Shown piece by piece: positions 46,653 to 55,154 of a DNA stretch of 64,000 bases (positions within the stretch are counted from its first letter, which is position 1; each line of letters starts with the position of its first letter). The notes beneath the pieces are model-generated. The model was not told the DNA's origin. It ran no database searches and saw only the letters and a program-made list of their open reading frames with translations. This DNA comes from Planctomycetota bacterium. Lineage in GTDB: Bacteria > Planctomycetota > Phycisphaerae > UBA1845 > UTPLA1. The stretch spans positions 1 to 64,000 of the forward strand of contig JAATGM010000021.1 of the NCBI GenBank assembly GCA_015654675.1, read 5' to 3'. The position numbers and the translations under genes were made by a program.

Positions 46653-48497
46653 GTGAATCGAAGCAAGTTTGCTTTCGTGCTGGCGGCCGCCGGTGTCGGC
46701 TTCCTGGCGCTGCTTGTGTTCCTGCCGAGCCGGCACGGAACATTTCTCAATTGGGATGATGACGCGCTCATCGTGCAGAACGCGGAGTTCCGAGGACTCG
46801 GCTGGACACAACTGCGCTGGATGTTCAGCACGACCTTCATGGGCCACTATCAACCGCTGACCTGGGTTAGTTATGCGCTGAACTTCGAGTCCGGCGGTTT
46901 GAATCCCACTGGATATCTCCTGACGAACGTGGTGCTGCACTGCATCGCAGCCGTTCTCGTGTTCGCACTCACGTCGCGAATACTCGCCATTACCATGCCG
47001 CGCATTGGCGCGGCCGTTCTCATCCTTGCTTCGATGGCCGGCGCGTGGCTCTTTGCGCTGCACCCGTTGCGTGTCGAATCGGTCGCATGGATCACAGAGC
47101 GGCGCGACGTGCTCTCGAGTGTGTTCCTTCTGGCGTCGGTCTGGGCTTGGCTGTCGTACGCAATGGGTAGGCGTCAGGCGCACCTTTGGTACATCGCATC
47201 GGTCGGGCTGCTACTCCTCTCGCTCCTTTCCAAGGCATGGGGAATGACGCTGTTCGCCGTGCTGCTGGTGCTCGACATCTACCCATTGCTGCGCTGGTCG
47301 CGCGGCAGCGCTCAGCGGCTGCTGATCGAAAAGCTGCCGTTTCTCATACTCGGAGTCGCTGCGGCCGCCCGGGCGCTGATGGCTCAAAGCTCGGCCGTCA
47401 TGGCCGAACGCGAGCGTGGCTGGCTCTATCGCGCGCTGCAGTCGATCTACGGTCTGGCCTTCTATCCGTGGAAGTCGCTGCTTCCAATCGGCCTCTCGCC
47501 GATCTACGAGCACCCGACACAACTCAGCGTCTCAGAGCTGCGAATACTCGCCGCGATCGCGGCTGTCATTGGCATCACAGTTGTTCTGTTTGTCCTTCGC
47601 CATCGCTGGCCGGCCGGGCTCGCGGCATGGGCGATCTATGTGATCGTGATCTCGCCCGTGCTCGGGCTGGTTCAAGCCGGACCCCAGTTCGTCGCCGATC
47701 GATATAGCTATCTGGCCTGCATCCCTTTCGTGGTTTTGCTGGCGGCCGGCATCGCGAAGCTGGCGGCTCGATTCGGCTCGAAATGGGTTGGCGGCGCGGT
47801 TGCCGCGACGTTGATCGCACTGGTCATCCTCACCGGTCGTCAAATTCCGGTCTGGCGGGATTCGTGGTCGCTGTGGCGTGCGGCCATTGAGCACGATCCG
47901 ACATCCTGGAATGCAAATTCGAATCTGGGATCGCTTTACTTCAAAGCCAATGATTTTCCAGCGGCCGAGCGGCATTACCGGCTGGCTCACGATGCGGTTC
48001 CCCATTTCGCCTTGCCGACAGTCAACCTCGCCTGGTGCCTGGGCCGCATGGGGAAAAATGACGAGTGCCTCGTATTGCTGCGGCAGGCCTCGGCGATGGA
48101 TAGCGTCTCGAACAACGACATGCTGATGATCGCCAACGGCCTGAAAGCGCTGAAACAGTCCGGCGAGGCCCGCGAAATGCTCGAACGCCTGATCGCACGC
48201 GATCCCCGCGACGGCGAAGCGCACTTTCGACTCGCGAACCTGCTCAACGAGTCGGGCGAATCCGATCGCGCCGCCGAACAATTTCGAATCGCGATAGAGC
48301 TATTAGAGCCGTCGATCCTGGTCGGGCCGATCGATCTTCAGCACGATCTTGTCGCGGCCATGTACGCCCGCTCCTGCCGATCGTTGGCCGGGCTGCTCGC
48401 GGCGCGCGGCGATGCCGCCGGGATGGAGAAATACAACGCCAAGCTTCGCGCTATCGAGGCGGCCGCGATTCGACCGGGCAATCTACAGAATCGGTGA
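46653..48497 (+). CDS. GT-C-like membrane protein with C-terminal TPRs, second of a tandem pair
   Basis: The 614-aa product starts at a GTG at 46653, 7 bp after the first paralogue; the frame is open to 46512 but that part overlaps its neighbour in another frame. It has the same plan: FLNWDDDALIVQNAEFRGLG, HPLRVESVAWITERRDVLS, LSLLSKAWGMTLFAVLLVLD and SPVLGLVQAGPQFVADRYSYLACIP, with about ten membrane helices and then TPRs (NANSNLGSLYFKANDFPAAERHYRLAHDAVPH, AHFRLANLLNESGESDRAAEQFRIAIELL). The acidic first-loop residues are conserved between the two, which supports an enzymatic role for both. Its 3' end overlaps the convergent cls gene by 15 bp. Confidence 0.8.
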   Translation: MNRSKFAFVLAAAGVGFLALLVFLPSRHGTFLNWDDDALIVQNAEFRGLGWTQLRWMFSTTFMGHYQPLTWVSYALNFESGGLNPTGYLLTNVVLHCIAAVLVFALTSRILAITMPRIGAAVLILASMAGAWLFALHPLRVESVAWITERRDVLSSVFLLASVWAWLSYAMGRRQAHLWYIASVGLLLLSLLSKAWGMTLFAVLLVLDIYPLLRWSRGSAQRLLIEKLPFLILGVAAAARALMAQSSAVMAERERGWLYRALQSIYGLAFYPWKSLLPIGLSPIYEHPTQLSVSELRILAAIAAVIGITVVLFVLRHRWPAGLAAWAIYVIVISPVLGLVQAGPQFVADRYSYLACIPFVVLLAAGIAKLAARFGSKWVGGAVAATLIALVILTGRQIPVWRDSWSLWRAAIEHDPTSWNANSNLGSLYFKANDFPAAERHYRLAHDAVPHFALPTVNLAWCLGRMGKNDECLVLLRQASAMDSVSNNDMLMIANGLKALKQSGEAREMLERLIARDPRDGEAHFRLANLLNESGESDRAAEQFRIAIELLEPSILVGPIDLQHDLVAAMYARSCRSLAGLLAARGDAAGMEKYNAKLRAIEAAAIRPGNLQNR

Positions 48498-49919
48498 CGC
48501 CATCCGCGCCAGCCCGATCGCGAGCGACTGTGCAAAGCTCCAGTCATCGGCCCCGCGCGGCCGCATGCGCCGCGCCGCCGCCGCCAGCGAATCAAATTCG
48601 TCCTGAAGCTGCCGCGCCAACACCGTGTCGTAGAGAATCGTCGTCAGCTCGAAATTGATCCGAAAGCTGCGGGCATCCATGTTGGCCGAACCGGCAAAGG
48701 CCCACGATTCGTCCACAACGACCACCTTCGAATGCAGCATGCCGATGTCGTATTCGAGAATCTCGACACCAGCCGAGTCGAGTTCGGGGTAATAGCTTCT
48801 GCCCGCACACAACACCAGCCGATGGTCGGTTCGCGACGGAATCAGCAGGCGGACATGCACGCCCCGATAGCCGGCCGACTGTAGCGCGAGAATCATTGCC
48901 GAGTCGGGAACGAAATAAGGCGTCGCGATGGCAATGGAGTGCTTGGCCGCCGCAATCGCCGCGAACAGAAGATGATGCATCACGTCCGCCCGCAAATCCG
49001 GCCCGGTCGGAATGATGTGTACCCTGTTCGGGCCGCAGGTGACCGGATCAGGAAACAGCGGCGCCGGATCGATCGTCTCGGCCGTCGTGAAGTGCCAGTC
49101 TTCGACGAAAAGCTCCTGCAGCTCGCGCACCGCCGGGCCGCGAATTGCGAGATTGACGTCGTGCCAGGGTCCCAGCCGTGCCAGCCGCCCGCGGTATTCG
49201 TCGCCGATGTTCTGGCTGCCGGTGAAGCCGGTCTCGCCGTCAATGACAACCAGTTTGCGATGGTTGCGAAAATTGACATGCCAGCGCCCGCGCCACGGCA
49301 ACACCGGATGGAAGAACTCCACCTGCACACCCGCCGACTGCATCTCCCGAACACAACTGCCCGGCAGCCGCCAGCTTCCGATCGCATCGAGCAACAGCCG
49401 GCAACGGACGCCGGCCCGGGCGCGTTCCATCATCGCCTCGGATATGGCCCGGCCGGTCTCGTCCGGCTGAAAGATGTAGTACTCCATGTGAATGTGCGAG
49501 CGAGCCGACTGAATCGCGAGTCGCAGTGCCAGGAAAAACGCCTCGCCGTCGTGGAAAATGGTTACATCATTGCCGCTGGTGGGCGGTTCGCGCGACAGTC
49601 GCGTCGCGATGTGGACCAGGTTTGCGAGTCCCGGGTTGTCGGCCGGTAATTGTGGCGAGTGCTCAGCGCGGTTCCTGGGTGGCAGCATGCGCGCCAGCCC
49701 CGCGCGGCGTCGATGCCGTTTGCGGCGCGTTCGATCGATCTTGAGCTGCCCAATGGCCGCAAAGAGAAACAACCCCAGACCCGGCAGCAACAAAAGCGCC
49801 AGCACCCACGCCAGCATCGCACGCGGTTCGCGCGGCCGGCGGAGAATGTGCACGATCGCCCCCGCCACCAGCGAATAGTACACAAGCGAAACGACTGTCC
49901 AGAACGAGATATGCGGCAT
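48483..49919 (-). CDS. cls: Cardiolipin synthase (phospholipase D type)
   Basis: The 478-aa enzyme joins two phosphatidylglycerols to cardiolipin and glycerol at the inner membrane. Two N-terminal helices (VVSLVYYSLVAGAIVHIL, AMLAWVLALLLLPGLGLFLFAAIG) anchor it. Two HKD phospholipase D motifs are present: HRKLVVIDGETGFTGSQNIG and HSKVVVVDESWAFAGSANMDARSF. The length is typical of bacterial Cls of the ClsA type. Its stop overlaps the convergent GT-C/TPR gene. The gene upstream on the same strand is a universal stress protein. Confidence 0.95.
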   Translation of the reverse strand: MPHISFWTVVSLVYYSLVAGAIVHILRRPREPRAMLAWVLALLLLPGLGLFLFAAIGQLKIDRTRRKRHRRRAGLARMLPPRNRAEHSPQLPADNPGLANLVHIATRLSREPPTSGNDVTIFHDGEAFFLALRLAIQSARSHIHMEYYIFQPDETGRAISEAMMERARAGVRCRLLLDAIGSWRLPGSCVREMQSAGVQVEFFHPVLPWRGRWHVNFRNHRKLVVIDGETGFTGSQNIGDEYRGRLARLGPWHDVNLAIRGPAVRELQELFVEDWHFTTAETIDPAPLFPDPVTCGPNRVHIIPTGPDLRADVMHHLLFAAIAAAKHSIAIATPYFVPDSAMILALQSAGYRGVHVRLLIPSRTDHRLVLCAGRSYYPELDSAGVEILEYDIGMLHSKVVVVDESWAFAGSANMDARSFRINFELTTILYDTVLARQLQDEFDSLAAAARRMRPRGADDWSFAQSLAIGLARMASPIL

Positions 49920-49966
49920 CCGGCGTCAGCATAACCGGTCGATGCGTGGCGATGCTGCGGCCGGAC

Positions 49967-50437
49967 TCACGGCATTTCGAATTTGTGTTCGGGCGAGCGC
50001 ACCGTCAGCACCGGACAAGGCGACTTGCGCACGACTTTTTCCGTCACTGAACCCATCAGTACATGCGTCAGCCCGCCGCGACCGTGCGTCCCCATGATGA
50101 TCAGATCAATACTGCGGGCCTTCGCGTATTGAATGATTTCAAAAAAAGGCCGGCCAACAGTCACTTCGGCGGTAACCGGCCGCTTGGCCGCGGCAAAGCG
50201 CTCCGTCTTCCACCGGTTCATCTGCTCCTGCGCGCTGTGGAGAATCTCGTCCGGGCTCGGACCGACCGGCAGACTGTTCGGGCCCATCGCCATCCAATAC
50301 TGATACGCCTCGTCCACGACGTGAATAACGTGAATCTCGGCGTTGAACGCTTCCGCGAACGAGCACGCATAGCTCACCGCGTGCGCCGCGAGGTCGGAAA
50401 AGTCGGTCGGGTACAGGATGCGTTGAATTTGAATCAC
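49967..50437 (-). CDS. Universal stress protein (UspA family)
   Basis: The 156-aa product starts at a GTG with GGAGG six bases upstream. It has the UspA fold: ILYPTDFSDLAAHAVSYACSFAEAFNAEIHVIHVVDEA at the N-terminus and MGTHGRGGLTHVLMGSVTEKVVRKSPCPVLTVR at the C-terminus, containing the G-x2-G-x9-G-S ATP-binding motif. It is probably an ATP-binding stress or metabolic-state protein; the target is unknown. Confidence 0.93.
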   Translation of the reverse strand: MIQIQRILYPTDFSDLAAHAVSYACSFAEAFNAEIHVIHVVDEAYQYWMAMGPNSLPVGPSPDEILHSAQEQMNRWKTERFAAAKRPVTAEVTVGRPFFEIIQYAKARSIDLIIMGTHGRGGLTHVLMGSVTEKVVRKSPCPVLTVRSPEHKFEMP

Positions 50438-50591
50438 GGCGTGCCTCCGGCCGCTCGGCCATTGACGCTTCGTGCTGGCTGGCGTCGCGCAGGACTATAC
50501 GCGCCGCGCCAGGCAGGGTCCACGTTTGCGAGCCCGCGTCGCCGCCCGCTATACTCCATTTCGCCGACATTGGAAGGATTTTCAATCGCCC

Positions 50592-51497
50592 ATGCAGTTG
50601 TCCGTCCTTGAAACCCGACACGAGCCGCGGCCCCGCCTGCCGGCCTGGCTGAAAAAGTCGTTGCCCGGCGGCGACGTGCTGATGCAGACCCGCGCCGTCG
50701 TCGCTCGAAGCGGCGTCGCCACCGTCTGCGAAGAAGCCCGCTGCCCGAATCTCTCCGAGTGCTGGTCCAAACGCCACGCCACCTTCATGATTCTGGGCGA
50801 TAAGTGCACCCGCCGATGCACCTTCTGCGCCGTGCTCACCGCCCGGCCCGACCCGGTCGAACACGATGAACCGCGGCGACTCGCGGACGCCGTGGCCGAG
50901 TTGGCCCTGCGGCACGTGGTCATCACGTCCGTCGCTCGCGACGATCTGGATGACGAGGGCGCCGGCCATTTCGCCGCCTGTGTCCGCGCCATTCGCGCGG
51001 CCCTGCCCACCTGCGCCATAGAGGTCCTCCCGGCCGATTTTCATGGCCGGGATGACTGTCTCGCCGCCGTCTGCGAAGCCGGTCCCGACATTTACAACCA
51101 CAACATCGAAACGGTGGCCCGCCTCCAAAAAGCCGTCCGCCCGGCTGCGCGCTACGAGCGTTCCCTCGAACTCCTCCGGCGCGTCAAACAACTCCGCCCG
51201 GCCCTATTCACAAAGAGTGGCATCATGGTCGGCCTGGGCGAGAGCCGTGCCGAACTAAACGAAACGCTCCGCGATCTCCGCGCTCATGACGTGGATATTC
51301 TGACCGTCGGCCAATATCTCCAGCCAACGCCCGGGCATGCGGCCGTCGCCCGCTTCGTTCCGCCCGCCGAGTTTGATGAGATTGCCGCCGAAGCACGCGA
51401 ATTGGGCTTCCACTCCGTCGCATCCGGGCCGTTTGTCCGCAGCTCATACAACGCCGGCGAGGTCTTCGACGCCATTCACGCCCGGCGGGGGCTCTGA
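50592..51497 (+). CDS. lipA: Lipoyl synthase
   Basis: The 301-aa radical SAM enzyme inserts two sulfurs into octanoyl groups on lipoyl domains. The auxiliary-cluster motif is CEEARCPNLSEC (C-x4-C-x5-C), and the radical SAM motif CTRRCTFC follows the usual FMILGDKCTRRCTFCAV. LFTKSGIMVGLGE, TVGQYLQPTPGH and VASGPFVRSSYNAGEVF are family blocks, with the C-terminal RSSY Ser for the auxiliary cluster. The ATG at 50592 is 15 bases after GGAAGGA. It overlaps no gene; the tmk GTG starts one base after its stop. Confidence 0.97.
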   Translation: MQLSVLETRHEPRPRLPAWLKKSLPGGDVLMQTRAVVARSGVATVCEEARCPNLSECWSKRHATFMILGDKCTRRCTFCAVLTARPDPVEHDEPRRLADAVAELALRHVVITSVARDDLDDEGAGHFAACVRAIRAALPTCAIEVLPADFHGRDDCLAAVCEAGPDIYNHNIETVARLQKAVRPAARYERSLELLRRVKQLRPALFTKSGIMVGLGESRAELNETLRDLRAHDVDILTVGQYLQPTPGHAAVARFVPPAEFDEIAAEARELGFHSVASGPFVRSSYNAGEVFDAIHARRGL

Positions 51498-51498
51498 C

Positions 51499-52203
51499 GT
51501 GGCCGCGTCTCCCCTCGCCCGCCTGCGCGGCAAGTTCCTTGTCTTTGACGGCCCCGACGGTTGCGGTAAGAGCACCCAGCTCGGGCTCATGGAAGCCGCC
51601 CTTCGCGCGGCCGGCCTGCCCGTCACGATGGCCAAGGACCCCGGCGGCACCGACATCGGCAACCAGATCCGCCACATCCTGCTCGACTACGACCTGTCGA
51701 AGATGGACGTTCGCTGCGAGGCGTTTCTCTTCATGGCGTCGCGATCGCAACTCGTCGGCGAAGTGATCGATCCGTCGCTCAAGCGCGGCGAAGTCGTCCT
51801 GTGCGACCGTTTTATTTCGTCGACCTGCGCCTACCAGGCGGCGGCCGGCTTCGATGCCAAGCGAATCATCGAGCTCGGCCACTACGCCGTCGGCCAGACC
51901 TGGCCGGCACTGACGATCATTCTCGATCTGCCGCCCGAGCTTGGCTTCGAGCGGACCGGCCGGGTTCCGTCGAATGCTGCGCCGCGACGGCTGAAAGACA
52001 CAGTCGGGCAGCGGATGATGTTCGCCGACGTACGGACCGACGCGATGGAATCGCGGCCGCTCGAGTTCCACCAGCGCGTTCGTCAGCTCTTCCTCAAGCT
52101 GCAGGATCTCTATCCCCGCCCGGTTGTGCACGTGGACGCCAATGGCAGCCGCGAAGCGGTCCATGCCCGCATTATTGAGGCGATCGACCGTGCGACTCTC
52201 TGA
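51499..52203 (+). CDS. tmk: Thymidylate kinase
   Basis: The 234-aa enzyme phosphorylates dTMP to dTDP. It has P-loop FDGPDGCGKSTQLGL near the N-terminus, the DR motif in LCDRFISSTCAYQAAAGFD, and the lid region after IILDLPPELGFERTGR. Start GTG at 51499 begins directly after the lipA stop. The Arg-containing DPGGTDIGNQIR segment matches the dTMP-binding DPGGT. The holB gene overlaps its end by 14 bp, the common tmk-holB coupling. Confidence 0.95.
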   Translation: MAASPLARLRGKFLVFDGPDGCGKSTQLGLMEAALRAAGLPVTMAKDPGGTDIGNQIRHILLDYDLSKMDVRCEAFLFMASRSQLVGEVIDPSLKRGEVVLCDRFISSTCAYQAAAGFDAKRIIELGHYAVGQTWPALTIILDLPPELGFERTGRVPSNAAPRRLKDTVGQRMMFADVRTDAMESRPLEFHQRVRQLFLKLQDLYPRPVVHVDANGSREAVHARIIEAIDRATL

Positions 52204-53335
52204 CGTCCAGCATCAGCCGGTCGCCCAGCGGCGGCTCCAGCAGGCCTTCGCAAGTGGCCGGATTCCGCACGCATTTTTGTTTGCGGGACCCGACGGAGTC
52301 GGCAAACAGATGCTCGCCGCGCGCTTTGCACGGCTTTTGCTTTGCGAGAAGCCCGCGAAGATCGAGCCAATCGCCGACGAAAAACGCCGCACCAAAGACG
52401 ACTTCCAGTGGAAAGATGCATGCGGTCGCTGTGAAGACTGCGTGCTCATGGCGTCCGGCAACCACCCTGACTTTCGGCTGATCCATCGCGGCCTGGCGAA
52501 GTTCCATCCGGAGCGACGGATTCAGAAGAGCCGTTCCGCCGAACTGGTGATCGACGTCATCCGCCATTTCCTCCTCGCCCAGATCGGGCAGCGACCAGCG
52601 CGCGGCCGCGCGAAGGTCTTTGTCATCTCCGAGGCCGAGCGGCTGAATCCCGAATCGCAGAATGCCATGCTCAAGACGCTGGAAGAGCCGCCCGGCGACA
52701 GTTATCTCATTCTTATCGCGCGATCCGCCGATCGCATGTTGCCGACCATCCGCTCACGCTGTCAGGCAATCACTTTCCGCGCGCTTCCAACCGATTTCGT
52801 TACCGAGCGCCTTGCTGCGGCCCACAATGTGCCTACCGCTGATGCCCGTTATCTGGCCGAGCTGAGCGAAGGCCGTCTCGGCGTCGCGATCAAGTTTGCC
52901 GCACAGGGCCTGGCCAAACAGCGACTGCGCGCCTGCGAAATCCTTCAGGCTATCGGCCGCGATCCGCTCGCACTCAACAAGGCCATCAAGGAACTGGCCG
53001 AAGCCATTCCCAACGCACGGGCCGACGACGAACCCGAGACCACCGACGCCGAATCGACCCGCTCCGGAATTCGCACCGCGCTCGCGATGCTCTCCGGCGC
53101 GCTCCGCGACGCCCTGCGTGTCGCCAGCGGCGCTCCGCCGGCCGCCCACGTCGGCGCGGGCGAGCGCAAGCCGCTCGAAGCGCTTGCTTCGGCATGGGGC
53201 CGCCGCGGCCTCATCCGCGCGGTGCGGGCAATCGCCGCCGCCGAATCTGAAATCGATCTGAACGCCAACGTCGCACTCGCCATCGACGGCCTCGGCATCG
53301 AACTCAGCCGCGGCCTGATCGCCACCGCGGTCTAG
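52190..53335 (+). CDS. holB: DNA polymerase III delta' subunit (HolB)
   Basis: The 381-aa clamp-loader AAA+ subunit starts at GTG 52190, overlapping tmk. It shows HAFLFAGPDGVGKQMLAARFARLLLC (Walker A-like), the zinc module Cys (CGRCEDCVLMASGNHPDF), ARGRAKVFVISEAERLNPESQNAMLKTLEEPPGDSYLILIARSADRMLPTIRSRCQAITF with the SRC sensor motif, and a low-complexity C-terminal helical part. It loads the beta clamp with delta and tau/gamma at the replication fork. The zinc module is complete. Confidence 0.93.
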   Translation: MRLSDVQHQPVAQRRLQQAFASGRIPHAFLFAGPDGVGKQMLAARFARLLLCEKPAKIEPIADEKRRTKDDFQWKDACGRCEDCVLMASGNHPDFRLIHRGLAKFHPERRIQKSRSAELVIDVIRHFLLAQIGQRPARGRAKVFVISEAERLNPESQNAMLKTLEEPPGDSYLILIARSADRMLPTIRSRCQAITFRALPTDFVTERLAAAHNVPTADARYLAELSEGRLGVAIKFAAQGLAKQRLRACEILQAIGRDPLALNKAIKELAEAIPNARADDEPETTDAESTRSGIRTALAMLSGALRDALRVASGAPPAAHVGAGERKPLEALASAWGRRGLIRAVRAIAAAESEIDLNANVALAIDGLGIELSRGLIATAV

Positions 53336-53385
53336 CCACACCCATTGTCCGCTGAAATAATTTTTCGAAATCAGCAAACCTTTTC

Positions 53386-53411
53386 TTGACTTGAGCGTCA
53401 TGATGTATAAT
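53386..53411 (+). promoter_or_regulatory. Candidate promoter of the arginine operon
   Basis: TTGACT (53386-53391) and a perfect TATAAT (53406-53411) lie upstream of argR. The spacing of 14 bp is shorter than the usual 17, so the -35 assignment is tentative; the -10 is a perfect sigma-70 match. The adjacent dyads overlap and follow it, as expected for repression by ArgR. Confidence 0.5.
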
Positions 53412-53438
53412 CATACAACTGCTGCATAAACATGCAGC
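53400..53438 (+). promoter_or_regulatory. Tandem ARG-box-like operators
   Basis: Two inverted repeats lie before argR. ATGAT-N5-ATCAT (53400-53414) spans the -10 element. GCTGCAT-AAAC-ATGCAGC (53421-53438) is a perfect 18-bp palindrome and matches the ArgR consensus WNTGAATWWWWATTCANW at most defined positions. The centres are about 22 bp apart, close to the 21 bp typical of paired ARG boxes. ArgR bound here with arginine would block the operon and its own gene. Confidence 0.6.
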
Positions 53439-53460
53439 GAGAGTCGCGGGAAGCTTGCCC

Positions 53461-53919
53461 ATGCCATCCAAGGTGCAACGACAGGAAACGCTTCTGCGGC
53501 TCGTGCGGCAGCATCGCCTCGGGAGGCAGGAGGAAATCGTCCGCTGCATGGCCAAAGCCGGCTTCCCCGTCACCCAGGCCAGCGTCAGCCGCGACATTCG
53601 CGAGCTCGGGCTCGTCAAGCTCGATGGGCGTTATGTCCCGCTCGAGAATCTCGCCGCCGACGCACCGCCGGATGTACCGGCGGGCGCCGCCGGACTCGTG
53701 ACCGCCGTCGATGCGGCCGGCCCCAATCTGCTGGTCATTCGGACCACGCCCGGGGCCGCCAGCACCGTCGCCATCGCGGTCGACAATCAACGCCTTGCCG
53801 GAGTGGCTGGAACCATCGCCGGTGACGACACGGTGTTCGTCGCGGTACGCGGGCGAGCGGCCGTCGAAAAGGCCAGCCGCATCCTTCGCGGCTGGGTGCG
53901 CACGGCCAAGGCGGGCTGA
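53461..53919 (+). CDS. argR: Arginine repressor
   Basis: The 152-aa protein starts at the ATG at 53461. The N-terminal winged helix is ETLLRLVRQHRLGRQEEIVRCMAKAG...VTQASVSRDIRELGLVKLDGRYV. The C-terminal hexamerisation/arginine-binding domain has NLLVIRTTPGAASTVAIAVD and GTIAGDDTVFVAVR with the paired Asp that bind L-arginine. It should repress the adjacent arginine biosynthesis genes when arginine is abundant. It is the first gene of the cluster, 30 bp before argG. Confidence 0.96.
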   Translation: MPSKVQRQETLLRLVRQHRLGRQEEIVRCMAKAGFPVTQASVSRDIRELGLVKLDGRYVPLENLAADAPPDVPAGAAGLVTAVDAAGPNLLVIRTTPGAASTVAIAVDNQRLAGVAGTIAGDDTVFVAVRGRAAVEKASRILRGWVRTAKAG

Positions 53920-53949
53920 GGCCGGCCGAACGTGCGACAGGAGAGAGAC

Positions 53950-55152
53950 GTGAAACCCAAGGTTGTACTGGCATTCTCAGGCGGGCTCGATACGACGTAT
54001 TGCGCCGTCTGGCTTCGCGAGCAGGGCTACGACGTTCACGCCGTCACCGTGCAGACAGGCGGCTTCAATTCGGACGAACTGGCGCTCATCGAACAGCGTG
54101 CCAAGCAGGCCGGCGTGGCCGAGTATCGGCTCTTTGAGGGCCGCCCCGAGCTTTTTGCCGACATGCTGCGGCCGCTCATTTTCGCGAACGCGCTTCGCGG
54201 CGGCGTCTATCCGCTATGTGTTTCCGCTGAACGCATCGTTCAGGCCCGCAAGTGCGCTCAGTACGCCACTGAAATCAAGGCAGCCGCGATTGCTCATGGT
54301 TCGACCGGTGCGGGCAACGACCAGATTCGCTTCGATACGGCCTTCCGCGTGTTTGCCCCCGGCGTGAAGATCCTCACGCCGATCCGCGACCAGGCCCTGA
54401 CACGCGCCGCCGAGACGGCCTGGCTTGCAGATCGCTCCATTCAGATTCCGCCGAAGACGACCAAGTACTCGATCAATCGCGGGCTGTGGGGCACGACAGT
54501 CGGCGGAGCCGAGACGCACAAGAGCGACGGCGTGCTCCCCGAAGACGCCTACGTCCTGACTGCGTCGCCCGACAAGCGCCCAACCAAAGCCGAGCAGATC
54601 ACAATCGACTTCACTCGCGGCGTGCCGACCGCCATCGATGGCAAACCGCTCGACCCGGTTGCATTGATCGAGCAGCTAAACGATCGCGGCGGCGCACATG
54701 GCGTCGGCCGCGGCATGCACGTCGGAGACACTATTCTTGGTATCAAGGGCCGCGTGGCGTTCGAGGCGCCCGCCGCCGTGACGCTCATCGCGGCCCACAG
54801 GGATCTCGAAAAGCTCGTCCTCTCGCGCCAGCAATTGTTCTGGAAGCAGACGCTCGGCGAGCTCTACGGCTCATTCGTTCACGAGGGCCGCTTTTTCGAC
54901 CCGCTGATGCGCGATATCGAGGCCTTCCTCGAGTCTTCGCAACGCCGCGTCACCGGCCGCGCCACCATTCAGTGGCTGGCCGGGCAGGCGATCGTGCTGG
55001 GGGCGACCAGTCCGTATTCGCTGATGAATCCGGCGGTCGCGCTTTATGGCGAAGAGTCATCGCTGTGGACCGGTGCGGAGGCAGGCGCCTTCGCGAAAAT
55101 CTACGGCCTGCAGGACTGGCTCCTCTCGCGCGTGAGCGAGAAAGGTCAATAA
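53950..55152 (+). CDS. argG: Argininosuccinate synthase
   Basis: The 400-aa enzyme condenses citrulline with aspartate using ATP. Start GTG 53950 has AGGAG seven bases upstream; an earlier in-frame GTG at 53932 precedes that site. Motifs are AFSGGLDTTYCAVWL (ATP PP-motif), IAHGSTGAGNDQIRFD, YSINRGLWGTTVGGAE and GIKGRVAFEAPAAVTLI. It is the penultimate step before ArgH. In this cluster it lies early, before X and argC. Confidence 0.97.
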   Translation: MKPKVVLAFSGGLDTTYCAVWLREQGYDVHAVTVQTGGFNSDELALIEQRAKQAGVAEYRLFEGRPELFADMLRPLIFANALRGGVYPLCVSAERIVQARKCAQYATEIKAAAIAHGSTGAGNDQIRFDTAFRVFAPGVKILTPIRDQALTRAAETAWLADRSIQIPPKTTKYSINRGLWGTTVGGAETHKSDGVLPEDAYVLTASPDKRPTKAEQITIDFTRGVPTAIDGKPLDPVALIEQLNDRGGAHGVGRGMHVGDTILGIKGRVAFEAPAAVTLIAAHRDLEKLVLSRQQLFWKQTLGELYGSFVHEGRFFDPLMRDIEAFLESSQRRVTGRATIQWLAGQAIVLGATSPYSLMNPAVALYGEESSLWTGAEAGAFAKIYGLQDWLLSRVSEKGQ

Positions 55153-55154
55153 CC

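Noticed and set aside
54486-55154. Upstream extension of protein X across argG
   Set aside because: It would overlap argG in another frame for over 600 bp; the ATG at 55155 follows the argG stop directly.
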